Positions 1-8,467 are shown, counted from the stretch's first letter. The stretch: DNA of 64,000 bases from Eubacterium sp. 1001713B170207_170306_E7 (GCF_015547515.1 NZ_JADMVE010000006.1:18609-82608); one strand, 5' to 3'. Program-made: numbers and translations. The notes: a model not told the origin generated them from the sequence alone.

Positions 1-1148
1 GAACCATCGGTCACGTTGACCACGGTAAAACAACATTAACCGCTGCAATCACCACCGTCTTAAACAAACGCTTCGGAACCGGTGAAGCTGTAGCTTTCGA
101 CAACATCGATAAAGCACCAGAAGAAAGAGAACGTGGAATCACCATCTCAACCGCCCACGTTGAATATGAAACCGACGCCCGCCACTACGCCCACGTTGAC
201 TGCCCGGGCCATGCCGACTACGTTAAAAATATGATCACCGGCGCAGCCCAGATGGACGGCGCGATCTTAGTCGTATCCGCAGCCGACGGCCCAATGCCGC
301 AGACCCGTGAACACATCCTGTTAAGCCGCCAGGTAGGCGTACCTTACATCATCGTATTCTTAAACAAAGCCGACATGGTCGACGATGAAGAATTATTAGA
401 ACTCGTTGAAATGGAAGTACGTGAACTGTTAGACGAATACGAATTCCCAGGAGACGACACACCAATCGTTATCGGATCCGCTTTAAAAGCCCTGGAAGAT
501 CCAGACGGCGAATGGGGCGACAAGATCGTCGAACTGATGAAAGAAGTGGATGCATACATCCCAGAACCAGAACGTGACACCGACAAACCTTTCTTAATGC
601 CAGTGGAAGACGTGTTCTCCATCACCGGCCGTGGTACCGTTGCAACCGGTAGAGTAGAACGTGGGATCGTACACGTTGGGGACGAAGTTGAAATCGTAGG
701 GATCCATGAAATCAAGAAAACCGTTGTAACCGGGATTGAAATGTTCCGTAAGCTGTTAGATGAAGGCCGCTCCGGCGACAACATCGGCGCGCTGTTACGT
801 GGGATCGACCGTACCATGATCGAACGTGGACAGGTACTGGCAAAACCAGGCTCCATCCACCCACACACCCACTTCACCGCTCAGGTCTATGTACTGACCA
901 AAGAAGAAGGCGGCCGTCATACCCCATTCTTCGATGGCTACAGACCACAGTTCTACTTCAGAACAACCGACGTAACCGGTAATATCAAATTACCAGAAGG
1001 CGTTGAAATGGTAATGCCAGGGGATAACGTAGAAATGGAAATCACCCTGATCACCCCAATCGCGATCGAAGAAGGTTTACGTTTCGCGATCCGTGAAGGC
1101 GGCCGTACCGTAGGTTCCGGCGCTGTTGCGAAGATTATCACGGATTAA
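1..1148 (+). CDS. tuf: Elongation factor Tu (5' truncated by window edge)
   Basis: GTPase that carries aminoacyl-tRNA to the ribosomal A site. The reading frame is open from base 3. The first visible residues ([11 protein letters not shown]) are the P-loop, so about 16 N-terminal residues lie outside the window. DCPGH (G3) and NKAD (G4) follow, then the two beta-barrel domains up to the usual C-terminus (GAVAKIITD). Codon use is strongly biased (CCA, TTA, GAA, ATC), unlike most neighbours, as expected for a very highly expressed gene. A hairpin terminator follows within 30 bases. The internal ATG at 231 is not a start. Identification is certain. Confidence 0.98.
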   Translation, partial: TIGHVDHGKTTLTAAITTVLNKRFGTGEAVAFDNIDKAPEERERGITISTAHVEYETDARHYAHVDCPGHADYVKNMITGAAQMDGAILVVSAADGPMPQTREHILLSRQVGVPYIIVFLNKADMVDDEELLELVEMEVRELLDEYEFPGDDTPIVIGSALKALEDPDGEWGDKIVELMKEVDAYIPEPERDTDKPFLMPVEDVFSITGRGTVATGRVERGIVHVGDEVEIVGIHEIKKTVVTGIEMFRKLLDEGRSGDNIGALLRGIDRTMIERGQVLAKPGSIHPHTHFTAQVYVLTKEEGGRHTPFFDGYRPQFYFRTTDVTGNIKLPEGVEMVMPGDNVEMEITLITPIAIEEGLRFAIREGGRTVGSGAVAKIITD

Positions 1149-1173
1149 TTTCAGATAAAACCAATTTAAAATT

Positions 1174-1210
1174 AAAAGGATCTGGCTTTTGTGAGCCGGA
1201 TCCTTTTTTA
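1174..1210 (+). terminator. Intrinsic terminator of tuf
   Basis: Hairpin AAAAGGATCTGGCT / AGCCGGATCCTTTT with a short TTGTG loop and one G-T pair, running into a T tract, 26 bases after the tuf stop. Confidence 0.85.
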
Positions 1211-1260
1211 ATGGAAAGGATAGAGCCGGTCACGGTTACTGCCTGCACAGATGAAAAAGA

Positions 1261-1320
1261 CCTCCCGAAATCCCGAATAAGCAGTTCAAAAACAGTTTTC
1301 GGGATTTCGGGAGGCCTTTT
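1261..1320. repeat. CCTCCCGAAATCCCGAA palindromic repeat, copy 1
   Basis: Perfect 17-bp inverted repeat: arms 1261-1277 and 1298-1314, 20-base loop, followed by CCTTTT. First of a family of about 12 whole or half copies in the window. It could act as a back-up terminator for tuf, or on the other strand for the minus-strand operon. Confidence 0.85.
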
Positions 1321-1335
1321 GTAATTTAAAAGCAA

Positions 1336-1378
1336 AAAAATAAAAAGCAACGGGCTCCGATACCCATTGCCTTTTATA
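1336..1378 (-). terminator. Probable terminator of the minus-strand GDPD operon
   Basis: On the minus strand GCAATGGG pairs with CCCGTTGC (one G-U), followed by a T-rich run. It lies about 105 bases past the GDPD stop. The spacer 1149-1483 otherwise holds only the tuf terminator and repeat copy 1. Confidence 0.6.
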
Positions 1379-1483
1379 TAAATTAGGAATGAAAAGAAAA
1401 AGGGGAGATGTTTATCTCTCAAGTACTATTCTAATCGTTCAACCTTTAGAATATCTTTAATTTTCTCTATCTTAATAAAAAAT

Positions 1484-3349
1484 TTACATACCAAATACAA
1501 TTTGTTCGAGTGTTTTCCTGAAAATGTCCTGGCTGTTTACGCCGTCTTCCTTTACCAGCTCCCGGGCCAGCGGCACATCGTCTGTGATGATATTGTCAAC
1601 GTTGAGGTCGATCATGTCGTCGATGAGGTCCTCGTTGTCGACCGTCCAGACGTAGATGTCTTTATTCTGCCGGTGTACAGCCTCGACGAGGGTTTTGTTG
1701 ACAAAGGTGGCCTCGATACTGAAGGCGTCCACCGGAAGGGTGTCAATGTCGCCGTAGGCAATGGCGCTGATATAAGCGGTACGCACACTGGAGTCAATTT
1801 GCTTAACCCGTTCAATAGTGGGATAATCCAGCGAGGCAAGAATGCAGTCGTCTTTAAAATGCTGGTTCTGGACAACGGCCACAGCCTTTTCCACAAACTC
1901 GTGATCGTGAGAGGTGGGCTTGAGCTCAATGTTCATCTTGACCTTACCGCGGCAGGTCTCAATGGCTTCGTCCAGAGTCATGAGGCGTTCGCCGCTGAAT
2001 TCAGGCGAGAACCAGCTGCCAATGTCGATGTTCTTAAGCGCATCATAGGTGCTGTTCCAGATGTCAATGTCCTGCCCGGAAACCCGCTTGAGGTTATTGT
2101 CATGGGAAACCACCAGTACACCGTCTTTGGTCTCGGCAATGTCGATTTCTACATAATCGGCGCCGTTGGTAATGGCCGCCTCCAGCGCAGCGCGGGTATT
2201 TTCCGGCGCTTCAGTAGAATTGCCGCGGTGCCCGGTAACCTGTGGGCCGCTTAGCAGAATATCGGCAGTGTCGGCGTCAAAGGCCAGCATAATCTGCGCG
2301 CTTTTAACCCCGATGGAGATGACCAGCAGAATACAGGCGGCGATGACCAGGTGTTTTTTTTGGGGAGCGAGGGACATGTTGTTGTTGACCAGCGCCACTT
2401 CGTCCAGCGCTCCGTTGTCAGCCTGGGAATAGGCAGCGTAAAGCTTTGATATAAAAGCAAAGTTTAACGGAGTGATAACCGCGTCCAGAATGGTTGAGCC
2501 CAGAAGAAAAATGATGGAGACCACACTGGTCAGAAGGGTAAACCAGAAGGAAGGATCGTTCATTTCCTGGATACGCTCAATGATCAGGGAAGCCGGAATG
2601 ACACAGACCATGAGAAACGCCAGTATCACAAGCAGACCAATGGCCACAATAAAAAGATTCCAGAGCAGAAACCGCCACAGCGTTTGGAAAAAGCGGCCTT
2701 TAATCAGCTTTGCGCTCTGGCGCCGGGCGCTTTTAAAGGATTGGTCTTTTAAAATGAACACATTAAACACAAAGAGCCAGCGAATAACAAGAATGGCCAG
2801 AAAGGCAACCAGCAAGAGAAAAATAACCGACAGCAGGGCCGAGTCCGCGATATAGTCCGAAATAAACCCTGGAATGGTGAGTTCCCCGATAAAGTTGGAG
2901 GTAACCATCATGTTCATAAACGGGATGATCAGGATCAGAAACAGAATCATCAGGAAATTTTTAGGTTTAAAAATCGCCAGTGCCCGTTTAAAGCCGCTCC
3001 GTATTAATGGAATGATCTGCACCTTATGTCCGGCCAGGCTTTCGTGAAAGCAGACGGCCAGGGTGGTAAACTCGATGAGGGTATAGAAGGCCAGAATGAG
3101 CAGCAGCAGCAGTCCGACAATCCAGAGCACCGGATGCCGGAGCAGCTCGCTGATATTGGAGCCTGTAATATAGAAAAGTCCCGCGGCCGAGAGTGAATGC
3201 TTTAAAATAAACCCGGTCGCAGGAAAAATAATCGTGCTTCCGCAGAAAGAGTACAAAATCTCGAAAATGATCAAGGGCCAGAAGTTAAACCGAAAGAGCC
3301 CAAGGGTTTCTCTTGAGAAGCGTTTATATTGAATTTTTTGTTTTTTCAT
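1484..3349 (-). CDS. Membrane-anchored glycerophosphodiester phosphodiesterase
   Basis: Predicted to hydrolyse glycerophosphodiesters (for example glycerophosphocholine) to glycerol-3-phosphate and an alcohol. About 621 residues. The N-terminal ~365 residues form a multi-helix membrane region of the GPDPase_memb type. The C-terminal ~250 residues are a GDPD TIM barrel with HRG near residue 374, PENT, the metal-binding EIDIAETKDG and the catalytic VSHD. The ATG at 3349 is preferred over the one at 3403 because the latter lies inside the upstream regulator gene, while 3349 has GAGAGGG upstream and sits 13 bases after that gene's stop. Last gene of a corrinoid protein-GntR-GDPD operon. Substrate is not determined; a link to choline-type methyl donors is inference. 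Confidence 0.85.
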   Translation of the reverse strand: MKKQKIQYKRFSRETLGLFRFNFWPLIIFEILYSFCGSTIIFPATGFILKHSLSAAGLFYITGSNISELLRHPVLWIVGLLLLLILAFYTLIEFTTLAVCFHESLAGHKVQIIPLIRSGFKRALAIFKPKNFLMILFLILIIPFMNMMVTSNFIGELTIPGFISDYIADSALLSVIFLLLVAFLAILVIRWLFVFNVFILKDQSFKSARRQSAKLIKGRFFQTLWRFLLWNLFIVAIGLLVILAFLMVCVIPASLIIERIQEMNDPSFWFTLLTSVVSIIFLLGSTILDAVITPLNFAFISKLYAAYSQADNGALDEVALVNNNMSLAPQKKHLVIAACILLVISIGVKSAQIMLAFDADTADILLSGPQVTGHRGNSTEAPENTRAALEAAITNGADYVEIDIAETKDGVLVVSHDNNLKRVSGQDIDIWNSTYDALKNIDIGSWFSPEFSGERLMTLDEAIETCRGKVKMNIELKPTSHDHEFVEKAVAVVQNQHFKDDCILASLDYPTIERVKQIDSSVRTAYISAIAYGDIDTLPVDAFSIEATFVNKTLVEAVHRQNKDIYVWTVDNEDLIDDMIDLNVDNIITDDVPLARELVKEDGVNSQDIFRKTLEQIVFGM

Positions 3350-3362
3350 GGAAACCGCCCTC

Positions 3363-4067
3363 TCAATCGAAGGAAGCAACGGCTTCGAGACCTGCGTCTT
3401 CACCGGCCAGATACATCATCCCCCAGCCAATGGGCTTATCCTTTTCGTCCAGCAGCTTTTCCTCAACGACCAGCAGGGGCATCCCCACAGGAATCTCAAG
3501 GTTCCGCGCGGTTTCATCCTCCGCGATGGCCGCTCTTATTTTAAGCTTTTTGGTCATGGCAAAAATAGAATTTTTCTTTGCCACCATCTCCGGGAAGGTT
3601 GCGTAGCGGATTTCCTTTTCCACAATCGGAATCCCTCTGTAGTAGGGAATGTATTTGATATCGTAGGCGGTTGGGAAACCGTCCTTTAAAAAGATACGCT
3701 TGACCACAATGACGTGCTTGGTTTCGGGAATTTCAAGGTTGAAACCAACCTCATAGCTGGGCTTGACAACGTTCACCTCAATCAGGCGGACCTCGTCTCC
3801 ACGCTCATTTCCCGGCGCCATCTCATTATAATGAAGGATATACTGGTCCAGATCCGGCTCGCAGACATAATTGCCCTTTCCGGGAATCGAATAGATGTAG
3901 CCCTCATTGACGAGTACGGCCAGGCCCTTGCGCACGGTCATCCGGCTGACGTTAAATTCCTCGCAGAGAAGGTTCTCTGACTGGATAGCGTCCCCGGGCT
4001 CAAGCTCCTGGCTGGTTATTTTATTTTTTATCGCTTCGACAATTTTAATATATTCAGGTGCGCCCAT
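3363..4067 (-). CDS. GntR/HutC-family transcriptional regulator (UTRA domain)
   Basis: 234-residue one-component regulator. The N-terminal winged helix (about residues 5-70) contains SENLLCEEFNVSRMTVRKGL and the wing GYIYSIPGKGNYV. The remainder fits a UTRA ligand-binding domain of the HutC/FarR group. It starts 3 bases after the stop of the upstream corrinoid protein gene and ends 13 bases before the phosphodiesterase, so the three are co-transcribed. It probably controls its own operon, and perhaps the second corrinoid gene; palindromes lie just downstream of both promoters. Its ligand is unknown; a methylated amine or a glycerophosphodiester product would fit the context. Confidence 0.88.
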   Translation of the reverse strand: MGAPEYIKIVEAIKNKITSQELEPGDAIQSENLLCEEFNVSRMTVRKGLAVLVNEGYIYSIPGKGNYVCEPDLDQYILHYNEMAPGNERGDEVRLIEVNVVKPSYEVGFNLEIPETKHVIVVKRIFLKDGFPTAYDIKYIPYYRGIPIVEKEIRYATFPEMVAKKNSIFAMTKKLKIRAAIAEDETARNLEIPVGMPLLVVEEKLLDEKDKPIGWGMMYLAGEDAGLEAVASFD

Positions 4068-4070
4068 GAC

Positions 4071-4712
4071 TTACTTTTTCTCCTGTATCCATTGTTTGCA
4101 TATTTCCACCGCTTTGGTTACGTCCTTTGTGCCGTAATCTGCGCCTACGCTGAGATGGGTTACGCCGTCATCCACACATGCGCCGCCGATCATCACACGT
4201 ATCTGCTCCCTTATGCCAAGGTCTTCAAGTCCGTCGGTGATTTTTTTCATTTCGATGGTTGTTTCCTGCTGCATTCCGCTGAGACCGATGATATCAGCCT
4301 GATATTCCTGTACTTTTTCAAGAATGGTCGTGGAAGGAACGTCAATGCCGATGTCGATGACTTCAAAGCCTGCTGTGGTTGCAAAGGAGGCAAAAATATT
4401 TTTTCCGATGTCGTGGCAGTCTCCATAAACAGAAGCGACGACAATTTTACCCATTCTGGGCACTGCCGGCATGGCGTACAGCGCTTTCAGCTCATCAAGA
4501 TCCATGACTTCCTGAAAGATAATACCGGCAAAAATAAGATCGGCAATGAAATAATCACATTTTTCATAATGGTCTCCGACCCGTTCCATGCCGATACGCA
4601 GCCAGTCCAGAATCTGAAGCGGTGTAAAGCCTTTACGCACGGCGATCTTTACCAGCTCCAGCGTCCGCTGCTCATACAACCCCTCTACTGATCTTACAAT
4701 ACTCTCTTTCAT
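4071..4712 (-). CDS. Corrinoid (B12-binding) methyltransferase protein, MtaC/MttC type
   Basis: Small corrinoid protein that carries a methyl group from a substrate-specific methyltransferase towards tetrahydrofolate. 213 residues: N-terminal helical cap (about 1-85), then a Rossmann B12-binding domain with GDCHDIGKN, where His100 is the expected lower cobalt ligand, followed by IGLSGM and MIGGA. Slightly divergent from the second corrinoid protein at 4959. First gene of the operon with the GntR regulator and GDPD. No MttB/MtaB-type methyltransferase or MtaA partner is encoded in this window, so the methyl donor cannot be assigned. Confidence 0.88.
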   Translation of the reverse strand: MKESIVRSVEGLYEQRTLELVKIAVRKGFTPLQILDWLRIGMERVGDHYEKCDYFIADLIFAGIIFQEVMDLDELKALYAMPAVPRMGKIVVASVYGDCHDIGKNIFASFATTAGFEVIDIGIDVPSTTILEKVQEYQADIIGLSGMQQETTIEMKKITDGLEDLGIREQIRVMIGGACVDDGVTHLSVGADYGTKDVTKAVEICKQWIQEKK

Positions 4713-4726
4713 GATTTTTACCTAAC

Positions 4727-4740
4727 TTGTGTTCACACAA
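4727..4740. promoter_or_regulatory. Candidate operator palindrome of the corrinoid-GntR operon
   Basis: TTGTGT-TC-ACACAA: 6-bp arms, 2-base centre, just downstream of the expected transcription start. Compare the palindrome at 5640-5657, in the same relative position before the other corrinoid gene. Binding by the local GntR protein is inferred. Confidence 0.4.
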
Positions 4741-4754
4741 AGAATTATTCAAAA

Positions 4755-4782
4755 ATTATACCATAAAAAGATTGTTTGTGAA
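4755..4782 (-). promoter_or_regulatory. Promoter of the corrinoid-GntR-GDPD operon
   Basis: Minus strand: TTCACA, 16-base spacer, TATAAT, with the start codon about 43 bases further on. Confidence 0.5.
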
Positions 4783-4900
4783 AAAATTATCTTAGTAATC
4801 TTAAAAGAATTCAAACAATCTGAAATCGTTTTGTCTTTATTATACCATACTTATACTAACCTGTATATACAAATCTAGACATAAGACAAAAAAAGACATT

Positions 4901-4930
4901 AAAAAAGACACCATTGTTGGTGTCTTTTTT
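4901..4930 (-). terminator. Terminator after the 4959-5591 corrinoid gene
   Basis: AAAAGACACCA / TGGTGTCTTTT hairpin with A and T tracts on both sides, so it could work in both directions. It separates the two corrinoid transcription units. Confidence 0.85.
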
Positions 4931-4958
4931 ATATTTGATCTTACTTTACGGATTTAAC

Positions 4959-5591
4959 TCAGCCAACCCATGCCTGGCAGATCTTAACGCCTTCAGCTGC
5001 ATTTGTTGTGAAGTCGTCAGCGCCAACATATTCGCAGGCTTCTTTAGTAACAGGGTTACCACCGATGATTAATTTAGAGTCAACGCCAGCTGCTTTCAGA
5101 GCGTCTGAGGTTTCTTTCATAGAGTCGATAGCCAGGGTTAAAACGCCGCTGATACCGATAATGTCCGGTTTGATTTCTTTAGCTTTTTCAACGAAAGTGT
5201 CGATTGCTACGTCAATACCTAAGTCAGTAACCTGGAAGCCAGCTGCTTCAGCCATGCTTCTGAAAATGTTTTTACCGATATCATGTAAATCGCCATGAGC
5301 GGTACCGATTAAGATAGTGCCGGCAACAGCTGTGTCGCCACTGCCTAATACTGGTTTTAATACGTTGATTGCTTCGGTTAATAATTCGCCTGCGAAAATT
5401 AAGTCCCCAACAAAATATTCGCCTTCTTCGAATAAATCACCAACAACAGCCATACCAGCCTGGCAAGCTGCAACAGCTTCTTCAGCTTCTGCTTCGGTAG
5501 GATTTGTAGCTACGAAATCATTTAAGATTTCCATTACATCGTCTTCTTCTAAATCTCCAACTGCCTGTGTTAAATTTTTCCAATCTGCCAT
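4959..5591 (-). CDS. Highly expressed corrinoid protein for methyl transfer
   Basis: 210-residue corrinoid protein: acidic helical cap, then a B12 domain with HGDLHDIGKN (His103, expected cobalt ligand), IGISGVLT and IIGGNPV. Start ATG at 5591 chosen over 5654: it begins the conserved MADWKNL and is preceded by GAAGGGATGG. Codon bias resembles tuf, and the promoter is near consensus, so the protein is probably abundant. Monocistronic, with its own promoter and terminator. It resembles corrinoid proteins of acetogen quaternary-amine and methanol systems (MtqC/MtaC group). Which methyltransferase it serves cannot be told here, because none is encoded nearby. Confidence 0.9.
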   Translation of the reverse strand: MADWKNLTQAVGDLEEDDVMEILNDFVATNPTEAEAEEAVAACQAGMAVVGDLFEEGEYFVGDLIFAGELLTEAINVLKPVLGSGDTAVAGTILIGTAHGDLHDIGKNIFRSMAEAAGFQVTDLGIDVAIDTFVEKAKEIKPDIIGISGVLTLAIDSMKETSDALKAAGVDSKLIIGGNPVTKEACEYVGADDFTTNAAEGVKICQAWVG

Positions 5592-5639
5592 TTTAAAATA
5601 CCATCCCTTCATTTTTTGAATAAATAATTTTTCAGTAAG

Positions 5640-5657
5640 CACATGTGTGTACATGTG
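5640..5657. promoter_or_regulatory. Candidate operator at the abundant corrinoid gene
   Basis: CACATGTGTGTACATGTG: two ACATGT units separated by four bases, directly downstream of the expected start point, placed like the palindrome at 4727-4740. Confidence 0.4.
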
Positions 5658-5671
5658 TTGTTTGTGATTCT

Positions 5672-5700
5672 ATAATACTCCCTTTTGAATCCGTTGTCAA
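5672..5700 (-). promoter_or_regulatory. Strong sigma-A promoter of the corrinoid gene
   Basis: Minus strand: perfect TTGACA, 17-base spacer, TATTAT. Confidence 0.8.
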
Positions 5701-5822
5701 GAAAACGCTTTCGATTTTTTGCTCAAAAAGGCCAAAAAACAAAAATTTATCTGTTTAGAAGTATGTGCAGGAAGAATTACACTAATTTACATGAAAAAGA
5801 AGAGGTTTTCTTAAAGAAAAGA

Positions 5823-5888
5823 CCTCCCGAAAACCCGAAAACTCTTTTAAAATAATCAGGTAAAAGGGTTTTTGGGATTTCGGGAGGT
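5823..5888. repeat. CCTCCCGAAATCCCGAA palindromic repeat, copy 2
   Basis: Left arm CCTCCCGAAAACCCGAAAA, right arm TTTTTGGGATTTCGGGAGG, with a ~28-base loop. It has no adjoining gene end on the plus strand. Confidence 0.8.
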
Positions 5889-5921
5889 GTATGGGTGGGG
5901 AAAAGATGTTTAGCGGGGGCC

Positions 5922-6084
5922 GTCAAAGAATTTTTCTGTGGGAGGCCGCAAATCGCGGTACTCTTATTTCGCGGCTTCGATGGCTCTTTGAAAAATCAAC
6001 AATAATTGACAGGCAATGAGACCATAGGCGCAGCTCAATAAAGTACCGCGCTCTGCGGCGCGAGTGGATGAAAAATTCTTTGAC
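5922..6084. repeat. Nested palindromic element, copy A
   Basis: Outer perfect 15-bp inverted repeat GTCAAAGAATTTTTC (5922-5936) / GAAAAATTCTTTGAC (6070-6084). Inner arms GCGGTACTcTTATT (from 5955) pair with AATAAAGTACCGC (6037-6049). CCGCA/TGCGG adds a third pair of arms. A diverged copy in reverse orientation lies at 6184-6334. No credible gene. Confidence 0.8.
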
Positions 6085-6086
6085 TC

Positions 6087-6155
6087 CTCAGCGTTTTGTA
6101 ATGATGGTGGCTCATTGGTTTTCTGAGCGGCCTGAATGCTTTTAAAAACGCTGAG
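6087..6155. repeat. Hairpin between the two palindromic elements
   Basis: Perfect 11-bp inverted repeat CTCAGCGTTTT (6087-6097) / AAAACGCTGAG (6145-6155), loop 47 bases, exactly between copies A and B. Confidence 0.7.
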
Positions 6156-6183
6156 CTGCAAATATTCAATTTTTTGAGGAGAC

Positions 6184-6334
6184 GGGAGATTTTCGTCCCC
6201 CATGCCGTAAGCAGGGTACTTTACCGAACGGCGCCTGCGGTCTCATTGAGAAAGAAATCGGATTGTTTTTCGCAGAGCCGCCGAAGCCGAGAGGTAAGAG
6301 TACCTTGATTGCGGCATATTTCTGAAAATCTCCC
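6184..6334. repeat. Nested palindromic element, copy B (inverted)
   Basis: Outer perfect 11-bp inverted repeat GGGAGATTTTC (6184-6194) / GAAAATCTCCC (6324-6334). Inner arms GGTACTTTACC (6215-6225) / GGTAAgAGTACC (6293-6304). Read on the minus strand it aligns with copy A through GGTACTCTTA, CGGCTTCG and CAATGAGACC. Paired positions differ between the copies in a compensating way. Confidence 0.8.
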
Positions 6335-6359
6335 ATCGGTCTTAAGCTGCAAACCCAAT

Positions 6360-7253
6360 CTACTGTATATGATTTCTGAGGATGCCGATCTTTTCGATCT
6401 CGGCTTCTACCACGTCGCCGTGCTTCAGGAAAACGGGAGGATCCTGGGCCAGGCCAACGCCGGCAGGGGTGCCGGTCAGGATGATGTCGCCGGGATACAG
6501 TGTAACGCCCTGGGACAGATCGCTGATGATGGTGGGGATGTCAAAGATCATATGGCCGGTGGTGGATTCCTGGCGGGTCTCGCCGTTGACACGGCAGCGG
6601 ATGCCCAGGTTCAGGGGCAGGGGCAGGGCGCTTTTGTGAACGATGGCCGGTCCCAGAGGGCAGAAGGTATCCAGCGATTTGCCCTTATACCACTGAGAAT
6701 GCTTTTTCTGGAGGTCGCGGGCCGTGATGTCATTGGCGACCGTGTAGCCGAAGATATAGCCTTCAGCGTCCTTTTTGGCGATATCAGAGCCCTCTCTGCC
6801 GATGATAACGGCCAGCTCGGCCTCATAGTCGATCTGCTTGGTAGCGTTGGCGTGGGACAGAATAACGGAGTCCGGACCGGTGACAGATGAGGAGAGCTTC
6901 GAGAAATAAATGGGGCTTTCCGGCACAGAGCCCAGGCCGGGTATATTTTTGATTTCCTGTACATGCTCGGTATAGTTTTTGCCAAGGCAGAAAATGTTGC
7001 GTTCTGGCTTTGGTATGGGGGCCAGCAGCTTGACTGAGTTCAGGTTAATGCCCATATTGGGGTTGTCGGACATGGCCTTCTCGATGGAAGCGATCAGGGC
7101 GTCGTCGGACTGGCGGATAAAATCCGTCATCTGCTCGGGCAGCTTGACGCCGAGCACCTTACCGATGGTGGTAACCGGCACCACGCGTTTGAAATCCGAG
7201 GTGAGAATACCCGCTTCGCTGAAGGATGCGTATTGATAGGTGACAAAATACAT
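6360..7253 (-). CDS. Fumarylacetoacetate hydrolase (FAH) family protein
   Basis: 297 residues. A short N-terminal region is followed by the FAH catalytic fold: FCLGKNYTEHVQE near residue 100, YEAELAVIIGREG with acidic metal ligands, YTVANDITARDLQ, and GDIILTGTPAGVG near the C-terminus. Family members hydrolyse or isomerise acylpyruvates and 2-hydroxydienedioates, or decarboxylate oxaloacetate, using Mg2+ or Mn2+. The gene is monocistronic and stands alone between a repeat-rich spacer and the pyr operon, with no aromatic catabolism genes nearby. The substrate therefore cannot be named; oxaloacetate or acylpyruvate clean-up is one possibility. Confidence 0.85.
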   Translation of the reverse strand: MYFVTYQYASFSEAGILTSDFKRVVPVTTIGKVLGVKLPEQMTDFIRQSDDALIASIEKAMSDNPNMGINLNSVKLLAPIPKPERNIFCLGKNYTEHVQEIKNIPGLGSVPESPIYFSKLSSSVTGPDSVILSHANATKQIDYEAELAVIIGREGSDIAKKDAEGYIFGYTVANDITARDLQKKHSQWYKGKSLDTFCPLGPAIVHKSALPLPLNLGIRCRVNGETRQESTTGHMIFDIPTIISDLSQGVTLYPGDIILTGTPAGVGLAQDPPVFLKHGDVVEAEIEKIGILRNHIQ

Positions 7254-7335
7254 TGGATGTACCTCCGTTCATTTCATTTGCTTAATCTTACCATAAATTT
7301 CTTAGTAAAGGCCAATATTTTGAACCATTAAGATA

Positions 7336-7364
7336 TTGACATTTTTCAGGTTATACTTTATCAT
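7336..7364 (+). promoter_or_regulatory. Promoter of the pyr operon
   Basis: TTGACA, 17-base spacer, TATCAT. It leaves a leader of about 170 bases before pyrB. Confidence 0.65.
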
Positions 7365-7415
7365 TAATTTAATTAAACTCTTAACAAAAGGGCAGAGGAA
7401 ACCCCTGTTGAAGAT

Positions 7416-7515
7416 GACCACGACCTTAGAGTAATATAGTGCATGATTATTGCGTGAAACGCCCTTTTGACAGTTTGAAAAGGTGTTTTTTTTTGCAAAA
7501 ATGCACGTCGTGGAC
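7416..7515 (+). promoter_or_regulatory. pyrB leader with attenuator-like terminator
   Basis: AAACGCCCTTTT pairs with AAAAGGTGTTT and runs into nine Ts at about 7457-7494, before any coding sequence. Flanking CCACGAC (around 7420) and GTCGTGG (around 7507) are complementary and could form a competing long-range pair. This fits uridine-nucleotide-controlled (PyrR-type) attenuation, but no PyrR site is proven. Confidence 0.55.
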
Positions 7516-7540
7516 GAATTTAAAGCCAAGGAGGCAAGAG

Positions 7541-8467
7541 ATGCTAAAAGGAAGACATTTAATAGAACCCGGTGACTTTACCATAGAAGAATTAGAATCC
7601 ATTTTTGGGCTGGCTGATAATATTATTGCAAATCAGGACGATTATATTGACGTTTGCAAGGGAAAATTATTAGCCAGCCTTTTTTACGAACCATCCACCC
7701 GTACACGGTTCAGCTTTGAGTCGGCCATGCTGCGCTTAGGCGGCAAGGTTATTGGCTTTGACAACCCTGCGAACTCGTCCGTATCCAAGGGCGAAAGCAT
7801 TGCCGATACCATCCGCACCGTCGGCTGCTACGCCGATATTGCGGTGATCCGTCACCCGAGAGAGGGGACCGCCAAGCTGGTATCCAAGGCGGCCTGCGAT
7901 ATGCCCATTATCAACGCCGGAGACGGCGGGCACGAGCACCCCACCCAGACCCTGACCGACCTCCTGACCATCCGGCATGAAATGGGCAGCTGTGACGGGC
8001 ACGTGGTAGGGCTCTGCGGCGACCTGCTCTTCGGCCGTACCATCCACTCCCTGGTCAAAACCCTGAACCGCTACAAGGGCAGCAAATTTGTGTTTATCTC
8101 ACCCAAGGAACTGAAAATGCCAGAATATTTCCTGAGCATGCTGGAACCCGGCTCCTATATTGAAACAGACAGCCTGGACGATGTCATCGGCGATCTGGAT
8201 ATTCTTTACATGTCCCGTGTGCAGCGTGAACGCTTCGTAAGTGAAGAAGAATACCTGCGCTTGAAGGACTACTACATTTTGGACAGGAAAAAAATGAAAA
8301 AGGCCAAAGAAGATATGATTGTCATGCACCCGCTGCCGCGTGTCAATGAAATTTCCGTGGAGGTGGATGACGATCCGCGCGCCGTGTATTTTAAACAGGC
8401 AAAATACGGCATGTATGTGCGCATGGCCCTGATTTCAAAATTACTGGGGGTAGACATCAATGATTAA
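7541..8467 (+). CDS. pyrB: Aspartate carbamoyltransferase catalytic chain
   Basis: Condenses carbamoyl phosphate with aspartate, the committed step of UMP synthesis. 308 residues from the ATG at 7541, which follows AAGGAGGCAAGAG; the longer frame from 7439 would translate the attenuator hairpin. Carbamoyl-phosphate loop STRTR within [12 protein letters not shown], then HPTQTLTDL and HPLPR are all intact. It is followed directly, with 8-base overlap, by pyrI, so the product should form an allosteric c6r6-type holoenzyme rather than the pyrI-less Bacillus type. Confidence 0.97.
   Translation: MLKGRHLIEPGDFTIEELESIFGLADNIIANQDDYIDVCKGKLLASLFYEPSTRTRFSFESAMLRLGGKVIGFDNPANSSVSKGESIADTIRTVGCYADIAVIRHPREGTAKLVSKAACDMPIINAGDGGHEHPTQTLTDLLTIRHEMGSCDGHVVGLCGDLLFGRTIHSLVKTLNRYKGSKFVFISPKELKMPEYFLSMLEPGSYIETDSLDDVIGDLDILYMSRVQRERFVSEEEYLRLKDYYILDRKKMKKAKEDMIVMHPLPRVNEISVEVDDDPRAVYFKQAKYGMYVRMALISKLLGVDIND

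Noticed and set aside
1138-1422. 94-codon minus-strand open frame after tuf
   Set aside because: Covers two terminator hairpins and a repeat copy; no ribosome site or family resemblance.
5964-6203. 79-codon minus-strand open frame
   Set aside because: Runs through the nested palindromes, has no ribosome site, and its codons follow the inverted repeats; most likely chance.
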